Below, piece after piece: positions 1-6,479 of a stretch of 6,558 nt of DNA. The stretch is from Prevotellaceae bacterium. GTDB lineage: Bacteria > Bacteroidota > Bacteroidia > Bacteroidales > UBA932. The notes below the pieces were generated by a model. The model worked only from the letters and a program-made list of their open reading frames with translations, made no database searches and was not told where the DNA came from. The DNA lies in contig JAISDK010000199.1 of assembly GCA_031264875.1 (NCBI GenBank), positions 1 through 6,558 on the forward strand, read 5' to 3'. The number at the start of each line of letters is the position of its first letter. The stretch's first letter is position 1. The position numbers and the translations under genes are program-made.

Positions 1-325
1 TGTCGCCGGAGAGATATATGTGTGCTAAATAATTCATATTTTACATTAACAATTGCAACAAAATTCTATAGTTGTCTAATTTCCCCTTTATGATGTAAAT
101 TTATGTTAAATCGTTGCACGTATATATATATTTTTTTTCGGCGGCGAAACGCAATGACGGAAAATCCAACAACTCGAAGACATAATCTAATGATTTGACA
201 AGTATTACGCGAATTAAGGGATGTGAAATAAATAACATGTAAATGTTCAATATAAATGCCCGGTAAACGCTATTACAGAAGGAAGATGTTTTTTTTGATC
301 ATCTAATCTTCTTTACATCCCACTT
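1..325. other. gene-free A/T-rich stretch at the left edge
   Basis: No convincing reading frame or RNA gene is visible on either strand. The stretch is A/T-rich, with an alternating TA run followed by eight T residues near 121-138. It is the 3' flank of the membrane-protein gene that ends at 326. Just past that stop there is an inverted pair GAAGAT (282-287) / ATCTTC (306-311) with an 18-base gap containing an eight-base T run, but no U tract follows on the minus strand, so I do not call it a terminator. The region may also hold the flank of a gene outside the window. Confidence 0.6.
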
Positions 326-967
326 TTAAAGCAGGCAAAACTCGATGTCCAGATTTTCCCTTAGAGATATGGCAATCAGCTTTTCGATGCTGTTTTCAAT
401 TTCGGATGCAGTTAATATCCGGTTTTTCCGCCATTTTACAGTTTTGGCAAGTCCCCAGCCTGTAAGGCTAACCTGTTCCTGTCTGTAATTCCTGTCTATC
501 TTTAGTTTCAATGATTGAAAATCTATATCGTCAAGCCTGTTTTTTATGATAATCACTACTCTGTCGGGACTCGCCAGTCTGTCAAAAAACAAAAGAGGAA
601 CTTCCTGCCGGGAACTGCAAATCTGCATTTTCAGATAATTATACATTGGATTTAACGGTTTGATCATCATCTTCAATTCGTACTGTTTTTTTATTTCAGG
701 CGGGATTGAATTGTGCAGGAGAATTGTGCTTTTAACCTGCCTGAACCCTTCCATAAATGCCAGACAGGCTATAAACAGTCCGAATGTGTTTCCTGTCAGA
801 ACGCAAATGATGAATACTTTTACAGGGTCGATAATAGATTCCGGACTGTTGTTTACCTCTGATATGCCCCATATAATCACACTGAAGGCTGTAAAAATGA
901 TTCCGGATATTTTAAGACAGTTTTCCGTAGTGGGCTTAGTCAGTTTATAATAGTCTTTAATCTTCAT
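326..967 (-). CDS. hypothetical protein with two N-terminal membrane segments
   Basis: I do not recognise this 213-residue protein. It starts with a short polar, lysine-rich segment (residues 1-19). Two hydrophobic stretches at about 20-38 and 51-72 are separated by a short loop containing D47 and P48 and fit a membrane hairpin. The remaining ~140 residues are soluble, charged and probably cytoplasmic, with the topology inferred from the basic residues at the N terminus (K2, K4, K8, K11, K19) and after the second segment (R76, K79). No catalytic motif or signal cleavage site is evident. The ATG at 967 is preceded by an A-rich run and no Shine-Dalgarno site, which is usual in Bacteroidetes. 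It lies 240 bp downstream of trpS on the same strand, behind GC-rich hairpins, so it is probably a separate unit. I found no clear TAnnTTTG box in front of it. The absence of internal stops and the membrane pattern support a real gene, but the function is unknown. Confidence 0.75.
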   Translation of the reverse strand: MKIKDYYKLTKPTTENCLKISGIIFTAFSVIIWGISEVNNSPESIIDPVKVFIICVLTGNTFGLFIACLAFMEGFRQVKSTILLHNSIPPEIKKQYELKMMIKPLNPMYNYLKMQICSSRQEVPLLFFDRLASPDRVVIIIKNRLDDIDFQSLKLKIDRNYRQEQVSLTGWGLAKTVKWRKNRILTASEIENSIEKLIAISLRENLDIEFCLL

Positions 968-1137
968 TTTTTTCTGTATGTTTTCACTGTTTATAATTCC
1001 TGCAAATCTCTCAGGAGAAAGTTATCGCCGGCAGGAGAATATTTTATTTATGGCAGAACCGTTGGATTTTTCTTATTTGAATATTGTAAGCTTTGAAAAT
1101 CAAAGGCAATAAAGGAGATGCAATACCGTTTGTCCCT

Positions 1138-1194
1138 CCCGCCCTGTGTAATATCCGGGCGGGCGCGCGCGATACGGTTGAAGACGTATCGCGC
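1138..1194. repeat. two adjacent GC-rich hairpins behind trpS
   Basis: Two perfect inverted repeats lie side by side. The first pairs CCCGCCC (1138-1144) with GGGCGGG (1157-1163) across a 12-base loop. The second pairs GCGCGATACG (1167-1176) with CGTATCGCGC (1185-1194) across an 8-base loop. They begin 14 bp past the trpS stop and could slow or stop transcription leaving trpS, but neither stem is followed by a U tract on the minus strand, so they are not textbook intrinsic terminators. Their GC richness contrasts with the surrounding A/T-rich spacer, which also fits a dispersed palindromic intergenic repeat. Between the stems and the trpS stop there is a short direct repeat, TTTTCAAT twice. 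Confidence 0.6.
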
Positions 1195-1207
1195 CGATTT
1201 TCAATTT

Positions 1208-2200
1208 TCAATTCCATTTGAATCCCATGATTTTCTTCACTTCCGCCAGAGTTTTGGAAGCGCTTTTGCGGGCTTTTTCCGCCCCGTATTTCACGGTTTC
1301 GTTAAGATATTTTTCATTGTCTTTTATTTCCAGTATCCGTTCACGTATGGGCAGCGTCACTTTACAGATATCGTCGGCAAGCTGTTTTTTCATATCGCCG
1401 TAGCGTATTTCTCCCGCTCTGTATTTTTCCATGTAGAATTGTACAACTTCATTGCTGGATACGAGTTGCAGTATTGTAAAAAGATTTTGCACCGGTTCGG
1501 ACATCGTAGCGCCGGCATCGACAGTACCGCTGTCTGTCACCGCCTTCATGACTTTTTTACGTATTGTTTTCTCGTCATCGGCCAGATAGATTCCGTTACC
1601 CTCGGATTTTCCCATTTTGCCCGAACCGTCGAGTCCCGGCACCTTAACCAGTTCTGTGCCGAAATTGTAGGCCGACGGTTCCGGAAAAAAATCGACGTTA
1701 TACAGGCTGTTGAATCTTCGGGCAAACACTCTTGCCATTTCCAAGTGCTGTTCCTGGTCTTTTCCCACCGGCACCCTGTTAGCCCTGTGGATAAGTATGT
1801 CCGTTGCCATCAGCACGGGATATGTCAGCAGACCGGCATTTACATTGTTCGGATGTTTGCGAACTTTTTCCTTAAACGACGATGTACGTTCAAGTTCTCC
1901 GACATACGACCACATGTTCATCAGCGTATATAATTCCGACACTTCGGGAACAGTGCTTTGAACAAAAATAACCGATTTCTCGGGATCAAGTCCCGATGCA
2001 AGATACTCCGACAAAACCGTTTTGACATTTTCATGAAAATTCAGCGGGTCGGGATGCGTTGTCAACGAATGTAAATCGGCAATAAAAAAGAAGCAGTCGT
2101 TTTCATCCTGCATTTTAATAAAGTTGCGTAACGCACCGAAATAGTTTCCTATATGTAAATTTCCCGTAGAGCGGATTCCGCTTAAAACAATTTCTTTCAT
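1208..2200 (-). CDS. trpS: tryptophanyl-tRNA synthetase
   Basis: This cytoplasmic class I aminoacyl-tRNA synthetase charges tRNA-Trp with tryptophan at the cost of ATP. The 330-residue length is normal for the bacterial enzyme. The N terminus has the Rossmann-fold start GIRSTGNLHIGNYFGAL (8-24), in which HIGN (16-19) is the HIGH signature. The core contains LTYPVLMATDIL (125-136) and VGKDQEQHLEMAR (145-157), the region that binds tryptophan and ATP. The second signature loop is KMGKS (195-199), a variant of KMSKS inside GSGKMGKSEGN. The C-terminal half is helical and charged, as expected for the tRNA-binding domain, and the protein ends in FKWN. The ATG at 2200 is supported by family alignment (MKEIVLSGIRSTG) and is preceded by an A/T-rich sequence without a Shine-Dalgarno site. 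A TAnnTTTG box about 100 bp upstream predicts its own promoter and a leader near 95 nt. It is divergent from the DUF1080 gene. Nothing suggests truncation. Confidence 0.97.
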   Translation of the reverse strand: MKEIVLSGIRSTGNLHIGNYFGALRNFIKMQDENDCFFFIADLHSLTTHPDPLNFHENVKTVLSEYLASGLDPEKSVIFVQSTVPEVSELYTLMNMWSYVGELERTSSFKEKVRKHPNNVNAGLLTYPVLMATDILIHRANRVPVGKDQEQHLEMARVFARRFNSLYNVDFFPEPSAYNFGTELVKVPGLDGSGKMGKSEGNGIYLADDEKTIRKKVMKAVTDSGTVDAGATMSEPVQNLFTILQLVSSNEVVQFYMEKYRAGEIRYGDMKKQLADDICKVTLPIRERILEIKDNEKYLNETVKYGAEKARKSASKTLAEVKKIMGFKWN

Positions 2201-2253
2201 CTGAAATAATTTAAATAATACATTACTAATATAACCAGTTTGCGCAGGTTTAT

Positions 2254-2285
2254 GTTTTTATCACACAACAGTTCAGTATAAAAAC
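2254..2285 (-). promoter_or_regulatory. inverted repeat in the predicted trpS leader
   Basis: GTTTTTAT (2254-2261) and ATAAAAAC (2278-2285) are perfect inverted copies around a 16-base loop. They sit between the predicted trpS transcription start and its ATG, so the transcript could form an 8-bp A/U-rich hairpin. I see no Trp-codon leader peptide and no T-box features, and an A/T stem in A/T-rich DNA may be chance. Confidence 0.25.
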
Positions 2286-2301
2286 AAATCCTTATGCGCC
2301 G

Positions 2302-2309
2302 CAAAAGTA
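2302..2309 (-). promoter_or_regulatory. predicted trpS promoter, -7 box
   Basis: Read on the minus strand this is TACTTTTG, an exact match to the Bacteroidetes -7 consensus TAnnTTTG. It lies about 100 bp before the trpS ATG. A clear TTTG -33 element at the usual ~19-base spacing is not present. Downstream the sequence continues GCGGCGC, where transcription would start. Confidence 0.6.
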
Positions 2310-2314
2310 GTAAA

Positions 2315-2413
2315 TTAATCGTTAATCATTCATGTTACACAGTCATAGGTATTGCTCCCATCATTACTTAGGTTTAAGCGGTTCGCGTATCCGCGTAACA
2401 TGGGTTAATCATT
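2315..2413. promoter_or_regulatory. repeated TTAATC motifs and inverted repeat between divergent promoters
   Basis: TTAATC occurs at 2315-2320, 2322-2327 and 2405-2410. The last two belong to an exact 10-base direct repeat GTTAATCATT (2321-2330 and 2404-2413). Just inside these lie exact inverted copies CATGTTAC (2331-2338) and GTAACATG (2395-2402), with a small stem GCGG/CCGC (2378-2381, 2391-2394) next to the second. The left copies fall just upstream of the trpS -7 box and the right copy near the -33 position of the DUF1080 promoter. That arrangement suits a regulator binding both sides, but no regulator is encoded here and A/T-rich 10-mers can recur by chance. Confidence 0.35.
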
Positions 2414-2431
2414 AATTTCAATTATTTGGCG

Positions 2432-2439
2432 TACCTTTG
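2432..2439 (+). promoter_or_regulatory. predicted promoter -7 box for the DUF1080 gene
   Basis: TACCTTTG matches the Bacteroidetes -7 consensus TAnnTTTG exactly. It lies 30 bp before the ATG at 2470 and predicts a short leader of roughly 20-25 nt. A TTTG at 2425-2428 is too close to be the -33 element, and no clear -33 match is seen at the usual spacing. The leader is strongly A/T-rich and lacks a Shine-Dalgarno site. Confidence 0.6.
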
Positions 2440-2469
2440 GCACAAAATTTATTATAAAATTATATTTAT

Positions 2470-3252
2470 ATGAAAAACATATATATTGTTATTGCATTGA
2501 TTGCATTATGTTTATCTGCCTGTACACAGCCTGCGGGGCAGAAGGAGGAGTGGATACCGCTGTTCAATGGAAAAGATTTGGAAGGCTGGACGGTAAAGAT
2601 AAAAGGCTATCCGGCAGGAGAAAATTTCGGAAATACCTTTTATGTTGAGGACAGTATCCTGAAAGTGGGATACAGCGCATACGACAGCAGTTTTGCAAAC
2701 AGATTCGGACATCTGTACACAAACAAGTCATATTCGCACTACAAGCTCCGTGTGGAATATCGCTTTACAGGAGAACAGGCCGAAGGAGGCCCCGGCTGGG
2801 CATACCGCAACAGCGGTGCAATGCTGCACGCGCAGGCTCCCGAAACAGTAGCTCTGGAACAGGACTTTCCGGTGTCGATTGAAGCTCAGATGCTGGGCGG
2901 AAGCGGAACGGGTGAACGCAGAACAGCTAATGTCTGCACTCCGGGAACGGAAGTGCACATTAACGGAGAGCTTTACAAAGGTCACTGTTACGAATCGACC
3001 TCAAAAACGTATCATGGCGACCAGTGGGTTACTCTCGAAATGATCGTTCTCGGCGACAGTATCGCACACCATGTGATGGAAGGGGATACCGTGATGACAT
3101 ACACAAAAATGACTGTCGGCGGAGGCAGCGTCAATCCGAAACCGAATATCCCCGAAGGTCCGCTGACGGAAGGACGGATAGCTTTGCAGTCCGAAAGCCA
3201 TCCTGTTGAATTTCGTAAGGTCGAACTGCTGGATTTAAGTCCGAAAAAATAA
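2470..3252 (+). CDS. DUF1080 / 3-keto-disaccharide hydrolase family lipoprotein
   Basis: The 260-residue product begins with a lipoprotein signal peptide: a short basic start, a hydrophobic core and the lipobox LSAC (15-18), predicting lipidation at C18 and anchoring in the cell envelope. The mature part is a single DUF1080 domain (concanavalin-like jelly roll), recognised from the opening WIPLFNGKDLEGW (28-40), followed by NSGAMLHAQ (115-122 region), IEAQMLGG (137-144) and the closing strand EGRIALQSESHPVEFRKVEL (234-253). The length suits a one-domain member. The family is annotated as 3-keto-disaccharide hydrolase, and some Bacteroidetes members act on 3-keto-glycosides; the substrate here cannot be told from sequence. 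No oxidoreductase or SusC/SusD partner is in the window. The sequence after C18 is TQPAGQKEE, without an acidic run directly after the cysteine, so surface display is uncertain. The gene is transcribed alone from a TAnnTTTG promoter and ends 36 bp before a strong terminator. Confidence 0.93.
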   Translation: MKNIYIVIALIALCLSACTQPAGQKEEWIPLFNGKDLEGWTVKIKGYPAGENFGNTFYVEDSILKVGYSAYDSSFANRFGHLYTNKSYSHYKLRVEYRFTGEQAEGGPGWAYRNSGAMLHAQAPETVALEQDFPVSIEAQMLGGSGTGERRTANVCTPGTEVHINGELYKGHCYESTSKTYHGDQWVTLEMIVLGDSIAHHVMEGDTVMTYTKMTVGGGSVNPKPNIPEGPLTEGRIALQSESHPVEFRKVELLDLSPKK

Positions 3253-3288
3253 AAAGGCAGTCATGTCCGGCATGGGTTAGTATGTATT

Positions 3289-3332
3289 AAAAAAAAGCTG
3301 TCCGTTTTCATAAAACGGACAGCTTTTTTTTT
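3289..3332. terminator. bidirectional intrinsic terminator
   Basis: A perfect 20-bp stem pairs 3289-3308 with 3312-3331 around the three-base loop CAT. The core is AGCTGTCCGTTTT / AAAACGGACAGCT, flanked by eight A residues on the left and nine T residues on the right, so each strand reads stem then U tract. It lies between the convergent DUF1080 and beta-helix genes and can end transcripts from both sides. Part of the arm, AACGGACA, is repeated once more at 3333-3340, just past the T run. Confidence 0.93.
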
Positions 3333-3430
3333 AACGGACAGGCCTTCTTCTTCCGGTACCGTCCACTGCTGATGATGATGATCAAAATAATGGTTATTGT
3401 TTCCTTCAATACAATAAATGCCATTATCAT
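3308..3430 (-). CDS. possible 40-residue single-pass membrane microprotein
   Basis: An open frame begins with ATG at 3430, 18 bp past the beta-helix stop, and ends with TGA at 3308-3310 inside the terminator loop. The 40-residue product would have a hydrophobic N-terminal part including ITIILIIII (residues 12-20), then a strongly basic tail with RYRKKK (24-29) and LKKK (33-36). This looks like a small anchored peptide with a positive tail on the cytoplasmic side. Against it: no Shine-Dalgarno site (only GGA directly before the ATG), the run of isoleucines comes from a GAT/ATC trinucleotide repeat, and the lysines near the end come from the terminator T run. I do not recognise it, and chance is a serious alternative. 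Confidence 0.2.
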   Translation of the reverse strand: MIMAFIVLKETITIILIIIISSGRYRKKKACPLKKKLSVL

Positions 3431-3448
3431 TCCAAGTGATTTTCTACT

Positions 3449-5860
3449 TTACTTCACATTGCTCATGATAATTCCGCCGGGAATCGTAACCGTATTTTCC
3501 TTTTGATTGCGGTAAATAATCATTTGCTGAGGCTTTTTCAAGTCGGCTCCGGTGATGGCATTGTAGAGATCGTCGAGTGAGTTTACCGGTTTGCCGGCGA
3601 ACCCCAGAATCACGTCGTTGGATTTCAGATAATCGCGCAATTCGTTTCCATAAGCGCCTACGGCAACTACATATACCCCGCGTTCCGAATCCATTCCGGT
3701 GGCAGACCGTTCGCCCAAAGTCTCCAGATTTTTTATCTTCACCGATTCCCAGGTAAGCGTTTCGGAATCTATCCTGTCGGCAGCAAAAACGGGAATCGGC
3801 ATTTCGGGCTGTTCGGCAATCGCCTTTAAGCGGTCGGATACAACGCCGAAGTTGTCCATTCTGAAATTCTGGAATCCCATGCGGAAGATGTCCGTCGAAT
3901 TTGCGGATATACTGAAATCGCCGGCGGCAGGATTTACAAATTCCGGTTTGGAAACAATGGAATTGAAATCTGTTTTGGTTTCGCGGGCATTTTTATATGA
4001 AAGACTGTCGGTAAAAATGTTGCAGTCAATCAGAGCGCCCCGTCCCTCGAATCCGGCAGTCTGTTCGTAGGGGGTCATCACGATGTTGCGCGTAAAAACG
4101 TTGCCATTGTTCCTGAACCACACATGACGGTGAAATGTGCTGTTAATAAGAATATTGTTTTCTACCACGCGATAGAATCCTTCTCTGAGCTTCAATCCGC
4201 CGTTCAGGCAGAGGTTGTTGTAAATATGGTAATTGGTCGAGCCGTCGTCGAGGTCGATATCCCATCCCCTGTCGCAGCGGAAGCGGTTGTTTCTGATTAC
4301 CGTAGTTTCGATAGCGTCGGCAAGTATAAGTTTGGTATAGTCGGCAACCAGCAGCGAATCCAGAATCTCGCGTCGCGGATACCAGAAACGGTCTCTTCCC
4401 CAGGAGTTAAACGAGCCATGGTCGCCGGTTTCCTTGACGGTGTTGAACACGTCGTTAAATTCGAGAACATGTCCGCCCCATGTACCTTCGCTGATATTGA
4501 TTCCGGCGCGGGGAGTGTCGTAAATACTGTTGTGGCTGAGCGTGATGTCGCGGCACATCGAGAGTTCCACGCCGGTAATCTGTTTTTCGTACAGTCCGAT
4601 TTTGTGAATAAGATTGTCGTGTACCCGGCAATATGCAGGATAGTTGTTTGTTTTCGGTCCGGCAGCCCTGTCCATGTCTTTTGAAGGTACAAACTGCGAG
4701 TACTGAAAGCTCGGAGAACGCACCGCTTCCGGATTGCCGACGAAGCAAATCGCGCTTGCGCCTATGCGTGTCAAATGCGAACCCGAGATTTCGCAGTTGC
4801 GGTTGTAATTGCTGAAAAATACGGCGTTTCCACCGATGTTATGGATATTGCAGTTTTTCAGCGAACAGTTTTCGGCGCCTTCGAAAAATATGGCGCCTCC
4901 ACGGTAAATCGTCCAGTCCGAACGCAGCAGAGGCTCGTATTTCTCCATGAAAGTGCGGACAGTCTGCGTCAGTTCCAGTCCCTCGAAAGTAATATTCCTT
5001 ACGGGATTGGTTTCGCTTCCGCGGATTTCGATAAGGTGCTTGATTTGCGGACTTTCGAAAACCGCTGTCTTCACGTCTTCGCCTTCCTGCGGATAGTAGT
5101 AAAGCGTGGATTTATCTCCGTCATAAAACCATTCGCCGGGAGCGTCAAGTTCCTCGAAGATGTTTTCGACCATGCGGTTAGACTTGTGCCATTCCGACGG
5201 ACGATTGTTTTGATGTCCGCCTGTCATGTTGAGAATACCGCTTTTACTGGAGGGCTTCCCGCTTTGCTTGTCCTTTCCGGTAATCCGGTAATGGAAATCG
5301 CCCCAGTCATGGTCGTGCATTACATGGATGTATCCGCCGGCGGGGTTTTTCCATTTCTTTACTCTTTCCTGGGCGATGACATCGGGCGCTGTGCCGTTGA
5401 AACGGATGGCGTTCGGGTCATAGTTCGGATAACGCGCCTGATGCCGGATTTCGCCGTTGACAAGCAGCATGTCCATCACCGGCTTGCCCTGTATCTGCGT
5501 TTGCATAATGCCGTTTTTATACGGTTGCCATTGCAGATTTTCGAGAATCATGCCTCCGCTGATAACCACTTTTTCGCCCGGATATGAACGTACAGTCAGT
5601 GATTTGCCAGCTGCGTTTCCATCTTTTGGAGTGAAAACAAGAGGAGCAGAAAGACGGTAAGTCGCCCCGTGAAGGAAGATGGTAACGTCTCCTTTTGATT
5701 TGTATGCTTCGGTTCGGGCTTTTTCCACTGTCTGGAAAGGAGCCTGCTCTGTGCCGGCATTGGAATCGTTGCCTGCCGGTGAAACATGTAATTGAACCTG
5801 CGCCCGCATGGGGCCAAAAATAACTGTGAAAAATATCACAGTACTAAATAAATGCTTCAT
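3449..5860 (-). CDS. secreted right-handed parallel beta-helix protein with C-terminal PDZ-like domain
   Basis: The 803-residue product has a Sec signal peptide (1-20, predicted cut after PMRA). It opens with the beta-helix entry LHVSPAGNDSNAGTEQAPFQTVEKAR (24-49), typical of DUF1565-like pectate-lyase-fold proteins. An inserted domain follows, ending PGEWFYDGDKSTLYYYP (241-257). Helical coils run from about 285 to 620, with repeated N-rich turns (NCSLKNCNIHNIGGNAV, 331-347). Two blocks resemble conserved blocks of Bacteroidetes beta-helix glycosidase-like proteins: ETGDHGSFNSWGRDRFW (477-493) and WDIDLDDGSTNYHIYNN (533-549), whose acidic residues D534, D536, D538 and D539 are candidate active-site residues. 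Residues ~725-795 (GVYVVAVG ... NDVILGFAGKPVNSLDDL) form a PDZ-like domain. A polysaccharide-cleaving role, perhaps near glycoside hydrolase family 141, is inference; activity and substrate are unknown. The ATG at 5860 directly gives the signal peptide. It is convergent with the DUF1080 gene and ends 117 bp from the shared terminator. Confidence 0.9.
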   Translation of the reverse strand: MKHLFSTVIFFTVIFGPMRAQVQLHVSPAGNDSNAGTEQAPFQTVEKARTEAYKSKGDVTIFLHGATYRLSAPLVFTPKDGNAAGKSLTVRSYPGEKVVISGGMILENLQWQPYKNGIMQTQIQGKPVMDMLLVNGEIRHQARYPNYDPNAIRFNGTAPDVIAQERVKKWKNPAGGYIHVMHDHDWGDFHYRITGKDKQSGKPSSKSGILNMTGGHQNNRPSEWHKSNRMVENIFEELDAPGEWFYDGDKSTLYYYPQEGEDVKTAVFESPQIKHLIEIRGSETNPVRNITFEGLELTQTVRTFMEKYEPLLRSDWTIYRGGAIFFEGAENCSLKNCNIHNIGGNAVFFSNYNRNCEISGSHLTRIGASAICFVGNPEAVRSPSFQYSQFVPSKDMDRAAGPKTNNYPAYCRVHDNLIHKIGLYEKQITGVELSMCRDITLSHNSIYDTPRAGINISEGTWGGHVLEFNDVFNTVKETGDHGSFNSWGRDRFWYPRREILDSLLVADYTKLILADAIETTVIRNNRFRCDRGWDIDLDDGSTNYHIYNNLCLNGGLKLREGFYRVVENNILINSTFHRHVWFRNNGNVFTRNIVMTPYEQTAGFEGRGALIDCNIFTDSLSYKNARETKTDFNSIVSKPEFVNPAAGDFSISANSTDIFRMGFQNFRMDNFGVVSDRLKAIAEQPEMPIPVFAADRIDSETLTWESVKIKNLETLGERSATGMDSERGVYVVAVGAYGNELRDYLKSNDVILGFAGKPVNSLDDLYNAITGADLKKPQQMIIYRNQKENTVTIPGGIIMSNVK

Positions 5861-6244
5861 TTTATTACGTTTTTAAGAATAATTAGTTATCAACTGCCTT
5901 TGCTGCGGCTTTTATGAACGGTTCGACAGAGAGTGTTGCACTTGTAGCTTTTGTGGTGTTCTGTGCTGAATATCCTGTCGATTATGTTTTTCCGTTTTCA
6001 AAGACCGTTTTCGACAAATTACTTCTCCCTCCGCCGTACTCTAAATGCTGTGTCTTTCCGTTTGTTATGGCAGAAAGGCGTTTGTCGTTTGCGCGCCAAA
6101 TATACGGTTTTCTGATAAATAACATAAACAGCGTCTGTACGAAAACTGATGAATCATTATGTAATACATACAAAATCCAATTGTTATACTTCGCGCGGAA
6201 AGTAGTTGCTCTCCGATTCATCGTGTCTCCTTTCCGGGGGAAAT
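5861..6244. other. gene-free region upstream of the beta-helix gene
   Basis: No supported gene lies here. Two open frames exist, 118 codons on + from 5914 and 79 codons on - from 6221, but neither product resembles a known family. The + frame ends inside the repeat cluster and the - frame overlaps the likely promoter. The region most likely carries the promoter and a long untranslated leader (about 230 nt) of the beta-helix gene. Confidence 0.55.
6097..6128 (-). promoter_or_regulatory. candidate promoter of the beta-helix gene
   Basis: On the minus strand TATATTTG (6104-6097) matches TAnnTTTG. A weak -33-like TTTAT (6128-6124) sits 19 bases upstream of it, the usual spacing. Transcription from here would give a leader of roughly 230 nt before the ATG at 5860. 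I found no better match closer to the gene, but a diverged promoter nearer the start cannot be excluded. Confidence 0.35.
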
Positions 6245-6466
6245 CCCTCGCCTTTAGGCGAAGACTTTAGTTAAAAAGAGCATTGGATGTCTCTATATAC
6301 CGTATCTGTGAAACCGATAATCACATACCCTAATGTAGAGGGTAGGGGCGTAGGGGCAAGGCATGCCTTGCCCCTACAATAATTGCACAATTGGGGATGC
6401 GCAAGCCTTTAGTCGGCTTTAGCTGACAGTAAACCCTTCGCCTTCAGGCGAAGGTCAGTTTAGTCG
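6245..6466. repeat. cluster of intergenic palindromes and hairpins
   Basis: Five inverted repeats lie within about 220 bp: TCGCC-TTTA-GGCGA (6248-6261); TACCCT/AGGGTA (6326-6344); a perfect 28-bp palindrome (6350-6377, listed separately); GTCGGC-TTTA-GCTGAC with one G-T wobble (6412-6427); and CCTTCGCC-TTCA-GGCGAAGG (6435-6454). The first and last are related copies: both read CCCT(T)CGCCTTyAGGCGAAG and are followed by TTTAGT (6266-6271 and 6459-6464). TTTAGTCG also occurs at 6408-6415. No protein is encoded. Repeated hairpins with TTYA loops, in one gene-free block next to a broken gene, fit a REP-like or non-autonomous element cluster. Copies elsewhere in the genome cannot be seen from here. 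Confidence 0.7.
6350..6377. repeat. perfect 28-bp palindrome with tandem 8-mer
   Basis: The left half GTAGGGGCAAGGCA (6350-6363) is exactly complementary to the right half (6364-6377) with no spacer. The first eight bases, GTAGGGGC, also occur immediately before it (6342-6349), making a tandem direct repeat. Similar GTAGGGGC-type palindromes are, to my knowledge, common dispersed intergenic repeats in Bacteroidetes and other bacteria. No T run follows on either strand, so it is not an intrinsic terminator. Confidence 0.8.
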
Positions 6467-6479
6467 AAGAAAAAAGTAA

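Noticed and set aside
280..312. Possible terminator behind the gene ending at 326 (GAAGAT/ATCTTC)
   Set aside because: Only a six-base stem with an 18-base gap, and the T run lies inside the loop rather than after the stem on the minus strand.
1118..1933. 271-codon open frame on + opposite trpS
   Set aside because: It lies antisense to a clear trpS; the product is rich in F, H and R with no family resemblance, as expected of an antisense shadow.
2201..2300. Trp-responsive attenuator or T-box in the trpS leader
   Set aside because: No leader peptide with tryptophan codons and no T-box core sequence are visible; only an A/T-rich inverted repeat is present.
4775..5587. 270-codon open frame on + opposite the beta-helix gene
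   Set aside because: It is antisense to a well-supported coding region; its composition mirrors the complementary codons and it has no recognisable domain.
5982..6221. 79-codon open frame on - with GGAG shortly before its ATG
   Set aside because: The GGAG spacing is acceptable, but Bacteroidetes rarely depend on such sites. The frame contains the predicted promoter box and the product resembles nothing I know.
5914..6270. 118-codon open frame on +
   Set aside because: No family resemblance, no supported start signal, its last residues come from a repeat hairpin, and it covers the probable promoter of the gene on the other strand.
6342..6377. CRISPR-like repeats (GTAGGGGC twice)
   Set aside because: The two copies are directly adjacent with no spacer and belong to a palindrome; there is no repeat-spacer periodicity.
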